DNA from: CAVYXK01 sp963772445
GTDB taxonomy: Bacteria; Pseudomonadota; Alphaproteobacteria; Acetobacterales; Acetobacteraceae
Assembly: GCA_963772445.1 (NCBI GenBank)
Contig: CAVYXK010000019.1
Span: 1,130,712 to 1,194,711 of the forward strand
Length of the DNA: 64,000 nucleotides
Reading direction: 5' to 3'
The notes below the pieces were generated by a model. It searched no databases. It saw nothing but the letters and a program-made list of their open reading frames with translations, and had not been told where the DNA came from. The translations under genes and the position numbers were made by a program. Positions 60,557-64,000 of this stretch are shown one piece after another. The stretch's first letter is position 1. Each line of letters begins with the position of its first letter.

Positions 60557-62573
60557 TTGCGCGCTCATAAGTCGTTGATTTTGCTTGGCCTGGCGAGACG
60601 GTTTGGCACTACATCACGGTTTGGGCCGATTTTGGCGGGACTGGCGGATCAAGCTCGGTGATGCCGAGGGCGCTGAGCACCGCGGCGGCGCGCTGTGTGC
60701 CCCGTGTGACCGACCGTTTTGTGGTGCCGTTGCCGAGATCGATATCGACCACTCGGACAGATTTGAGAGCCGTCAATGCCTCGGTTGCGGAGAGGTCGAG
60801 ATGTGCAGCCTTGAGCTTCTTTTCGATGGCCCGGTGCAGCAAGTGAGCTAATGCGGCGACGAAGATGTGGGCCTGCACACGGGCGTCAGTCTGATGATAG
60901 ATCGGCCGCATGTCAATGACGTCTTTGAGATTGGCAAAAGAGCGTTCAACGTCGGCGAGTTCTTTGTAGAGGCGCACCGCCTCGACCGCGGACAGATTGG
61001 GTTCTTCGGTCTGGATGACGTATTTGCCTTCGTACGCCTTCTCCCTGGCGAAGTGGAGGGGATGCTCGAAGAAGCGAAAAACCCCGTCCTCATAGCGCCA
61101 GTCGTAGTAGCGGTGACCGTGATGGCGGGTCAGGATGGCGGCGGCAGCGGCGCCGACCTTCTCGGGGGCTTTCAGCTTTCCGCTGGCAACGCGACGCGCC
61201 AGCTTGTCGAGCTTGCTCCGCACGCGATCCATGGCCTTGACGCGTTGCGCCTGCTCGAACGCCAGGCGCTCCTCGGAATGAACGACAAACACGCGGACAC
61301 CGGGTCTGTTCGAGGTGACTTCCTGAACCAGTGTCTTTGGAGGTGTCGGCTTCTCGCCGGCAGTGATGCCGCACGGGCATTCGATCCACGCTCCGGTGGC
61401 GCTTTGGATATAGTCGAAGATCTCGCCGCTGCGACGGCGATTGCGACCGACGATATAGCCATGACCGCCGCTGCGCAGCTCATCGAGGTTCTGGCTGGTA
61501 ACCATGCCGCGGTCGCCCACCAACACGATGCGCTTGATGCCGAAGCGTTGCTCCAGATCATGCACCACATCGGAGACGGTCATGGCATCGCGCCGATTGC
61601 CGGCGAACACGTGGTGCGCGATCGGCCAGCCGTCGACCAAGACCAGGCCGACCAACACCTGCGGGTTGCGCGGCTTGCCATCGCGGCTGTGGCCATGCGC
61701 GCCGAGCTCCGCTGGTCCCTTGCCTTCGAAATAGGTCGAGGTGAGGTCGTAGAACACCACGTCGATCTGCAGCGAGAACAGATCACGCAGCCTGAGATAG
61801 AGCGCATGCTCGATCGCCGCCTTGCGTTTGAGCAATTGGTCAAGCGTTCGGTACCACTGTTTGAGCTGGCGCAGCTCGACCTGCACCCGCGGCGTCCGGC
61901 TGGCTTTGCGCCTGGTCTCGTCGCGCCATTGCGCCAGCCAACGCCGACCGTCGCGATCGCAGACGAAGTCGGTCTCCAGCCAACGCGCCAGCCCATGCTC
62001 GCTGCCGGGTGCGGTGAGGCGATTGACCACCAGCAGCAAAGCACGGTCGCTCAGCGTGCTGACATCGCGATGGCCGGGCCTGCTCAGCCGGTCGAGTGTC
62101 GCCTCGAGCCCGAGCTCGCGCCACAAGTGGCGCGCCACCAGCGTCGGTCCCCAATCCCAGGCCGCGACCGCCTGCACCTGATCGGGCCGGAGGTCGCTGG
62201 CGGGGGCGGCAGCGACCGCCTCGCCGTGCAACAGGCGCGTCAGCTTGCCGAGGTCGAGATGCGCCGCCAGCACGTCGCGGCGACCGAGATTGAGAATGGT
62301 GCGATGCCGTGTCTTGCCCTTCTCGCGAAAGGCTTCGACGACGCGCACATACTCGTGCGTCACCCCGGCGCCGCCGGCGGCGCGAACCACGCGCAGGAAC
62401 ATCGCTTCCCCAATATCTGGCCCTGCGGATAGCAATAAGAATCCGATTGCTACAAGCAGGAAAATTCGCCAATTTCAGCAAATCTCTGTCACTACGTTTT
62501 CGCGAAAAACCGGGAAAACGACCTCCGGATCAAGCAAAATCAATGGGACCGGCTCAGCCTGCCGGACCCGAAG
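60557..62573 (-). mobile_element. IS1634-family element between the two IS1111-type copies
   Basis: It contains one large transposase gene. The inverted word ttgattttgcttg occurs at 60575-60587 and, reversed, at 62531-62543, and probably marks the IS tips (~1.97 kb). Outside these, ~18 bases on the left and ~30 on the right separate the IS from the IS1111 ends. I could not find a target duplication. Confidence 0.7.
60609..62402 (-). CDS. IS1634-family transposase
   Basis: 597 residues from ATG 62402 (ATG 62435 is an upstream alternative). The start MFLRVVRAAGGAGVTHEYVR and the DDE-type core match IS1634: VVFYDLTSTYFEGKGPAELG (first Asp), KRIVLVGDRGMVTSQNLDEL (second Asp), and YKELADVERSFANLKDVIDM with the Glu and YREK-like block. 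The HGHRYYDWRYEDGVFRFFEH insert is typical. The frame is intact, so it may be active. Confidence 0.93.
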   Translation of the reverse strand: MFLRVVRAAGGAGVTHEYVRVVEAFREKGKTRHRTILNLGRRDVLAAHLDLGKLTRLLHGEAVAAAPASDLRPDQVQAVAAWDWGPTLVARHLWRELGLEATLDRLSRPGHRDVSTLSDRALLLVVNRLTAPGSEHGLARWLETDFVCDRDGRRWLAQWRDETRRKASRTPRVQVELRQLKQWYRTLDQLLKRKAAIEHALYLRLRDLFSLQIDVVFYDLTSTYFEGKGPAELGAHGHSRDGKPRNPQVLVGLVLVDGWPIAHHVFAGNRRDAMTVSDVVHDLEQRFGIKRIVLVGDRGMVTSQNLDELRSGGHGYIVGRNRRRSGEIFDYIQSATGAWIECPCGITAGEKPTPPKTLVQEVTSNRPGVRVFVVHSEERLAFEQAQRVKAMDRVRSKLDKLARRVASGKLKAPEKVGAAAAAILTRHHGHRYYDWRYEDGVFRFFEHPLHFAREKAYEGKYVIQTEEPNLSAVEAVRLYKELADVERSFANLKDVIDMRPIYHQTDARVQAHIFVAALAHLLHRAIEKKLKAAHLDLSATEALTALKSVRVVDIDLGNGTTKRSVTRGTQRAAAVLSALGITELDPPVPPKSAQTVM

Positions 62574-64000
62574 GGGAAACATGGGCTTCTGTAATGGGGC
62601 CGCTGGTGTCAAGACCCTCGTTAACGCATCACGCCGCAGGGCTCGGGCTTCTGTTCGTGGTCGGCGTTGGAGCCGCCACTTCATACGATCAGACAGACCG
62701 AGCGAGCCAATCTAGGGTGCGCGTGGTCCGGTGGTTGCTCCGGCCGACGCCCATGTTTGCGGCTTCACTCGATCCGCGTCCCTGCGACGGGACCTCGTTA
62801 TCGAAGAGCTGTTGCGCCCTCCGTTGTCCCTCCTCCTTTTCCGGTTGAACTTATCAAGTGGCAGCGTCGGCTAACATCCTGCTCCAGCGGAACTCGCTGC
62901 CATCAACCCACATGCGATGCAGCACCACCGCCAGTTTGCGTGCCAGCGCCACCTTCGCCCGCTTCAACCCGCGCAGCTTCGCGATCCGCAGGGCCCACGC
63001 CTTCAACGCGGAGAACCGCGTGGTGCGAGTGAGCATAACGTTTGCCGCTTCAAACAGCGTGGTTCGTACCATCGCATCGCCAACCTTGCTGATTCGCCCC
63101 GTCCAATCCACCTCGCCAGATTGGTATTTCTTCGGTGTCAGGCCAAAATAGGGCCCGACATCCCTGGATTTGCGAAATCTCGTCGGATCGTCGATCGCCG
63201 TCTTGTAGGTTATCGCAACAACTGGCCCGACACCAGGCACGCTCATCAAACATCGGCATATAGTATCGTGACGGACGATACGCAACAACATCCGATGCAG
63301 TTTCCCGCATTCGTCTCGCAGGCTCGCCCGCGCCTTCAGCATCGCGTCCGCAACCGGCTCCAGCATCGGATGCCCTGTCACCAGCGCCCGGATGCGAGCC
63401 TCATAGCCGTTCTTGCTCACCTTGCCGACTTTCAGGCCGAAGCCGCGCAGCAGGCCGCGAATGCCGAGCTCGACATCGTGCAGCTTGCCCAGCAGCAGCT
63501 TCCGCCCGACCAGCAGCACCCGGATCTCTTGCGCCGGCAGCGTCTTCACGTGACCGGTCGAAACCAGCCCAGGCGCATCAACTGCGCCATGCCGCGTGCG
63601 TCGTTGCGATCCGTCTTCACCGTCATCGCCTTCAATGCCGCCTTGACGTGCCGGGTCTGGATCAGGATCGCCGGAAGCCCTGTCCGTCAGCCCCGCATGC
63701 AGCCACTGCGATAACGGACCCGCTTCCAGGCCAACCCGCGTGAACGTCGGCCGATATCGCGAAAGAACGCAACGAGCGCCTCCGGCTCGCTCACCACCTT
63801 CGCCTCGCGGATGATCTTCCCGGTCCCGTCCACCACGCACACACTGCTGAGTTCCAGCGAGACGTCGATTGCGGCATAGTATTCCACGGCTGCCCTCTCT
63901 CGATGCTTCGGCCAGCCATTCGGACCCGTTACACAACCATCACTGTGAGGGACAGCCACGGCTCCCGCTAGCCCGTTCGCTGGGCGGCCCCATTACCGCA
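62574..64000 (-). mobile_element. IS1111-type IS110-family element, copy 2 (inverted, damaged)
   Basis: Nearly identical to 59121-60556 in reverse orientation; it reaches the window edge with the same gcggtaatggggccgcc end. The inverted words are at 62592-62602 and near 63984-63994. Several small deletions relative to copy 1 lie in the left third of the element. With copy 1 it brackets the IS1634 element in an inverted-repeat composite of about 4.9 kb. Confidence 0.87.
62854..63887 (-). pseudogene. IS1111-type transposase copy 2, frame-broken
   Basis: Compared with the intact gene at 59239, it lacks 1 base at about 63749 (after FRDIG), 2 bases at about 63682 (after HAGLT) and 1 base at about 63551 (before HVKTLPAQ). 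The total puts the gene out of frame until HVKTL, after which the C-terminal two thirds are intact apart from a few substitutions (CRCLMSV for CQRLMSV). No complete protein can be made. Confidence 0.88.

Noticed and set aside
1..64000. CRISPR arrays, tRNA or rRNA genes, prophage
   Set aside because: No regularly spaced repeats, cloverleaf genes, rRNA sequence or phage structural gene set seen; the beta-helix protein alone is not evidence of a phage.

Overview
The window is GC-rich, densely coded bacterial chromosome. Several features point to an alphaproteobacterium, most likely of the Acetobacteraceae/Rhodospirillales: an Hsp20-DUF1150 pair, a GapR (DUF2312) protein, a DUF1244 protein, a CarD regulator next to a 7Fe-type ferredoxin and an SUV3-like helicase, a SoeABC-type molybdoenzyme, and glycan-modification genes with a GYVD...GWA N-terminal domain. 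No rRNA, tRNA or CRISPR array was seen. The taxon is inferred from gene content only.

Layout. 1-3.3 kb: a compact accessory chaperone operon (J-like protein with PPD instead of HPD, GrpE-like protein, short Hsp70, zinc-ribbon protein). 3.3-7.8 kb: mobile DNA, with an intact IS110-family transposase behind a structured leader and a group II intron (5632-7520) whose maturase has an internal stop. 7.8-11.1 kb: def-fmt-truA and hsp20-DUF1150. 11.1-15.7 kb: soeABC on the minus strand. 15.7-32.6 kb: mixed metabolism and regulation, including two D-2-hydroxyacid dehydrogenases, an ECF sigma/anti-sigma pair, an M20 peptidase, a DUF815 ATPase, yajC, gapR, glycerate 2-kinase, an ectoine-synthase homologue coupled to a luciferase-like flavoenzyme, a three-subunit Co-type nitrile hydratase and a slipin.

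33-46.7 kb is an accessory glycan/secondary-modification island: acyl carrier protein, FkbH-like protein, sulfotransferase-like protein, DUF1796-like protein, TylF-like methyltransferase, beta-helix protein and further methyltransferases. It is decaying: a WcbI/TPR remnant, a duplicated and broken module, and an 816-bp tandem duplication of a methyltransferase gene in which one copy has a nonsense codon and the other is split by a 2,231-bp IS with 9-bp target duplications and two passenger genes.

46.8-59.1 kb returns to housekeeping genes: htpG, an SUV3-like helicase, an Hsp15-like S4 protein, fdxA, carD, a tyrosine phosphatase, gltX and comEC. 59.1-64 kb is a composite of two inverted IS1111-type IS110 elements around an IS1634-family element; it abuts and probably truncates comEC.

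A pattern runs through the middle of the window. Seven loci (VOC protein, slipin, fkbH, beta-helix protein, helicase, S4 protein, fdxA) are explained by frame breaks that mostly read as one extra base each, while the protein similarity stays clear on both sides. This looks more like insertion-type sequence error in low-coverage stretches than natural decay, and it should be settled on raw reads before these genes are called dead.
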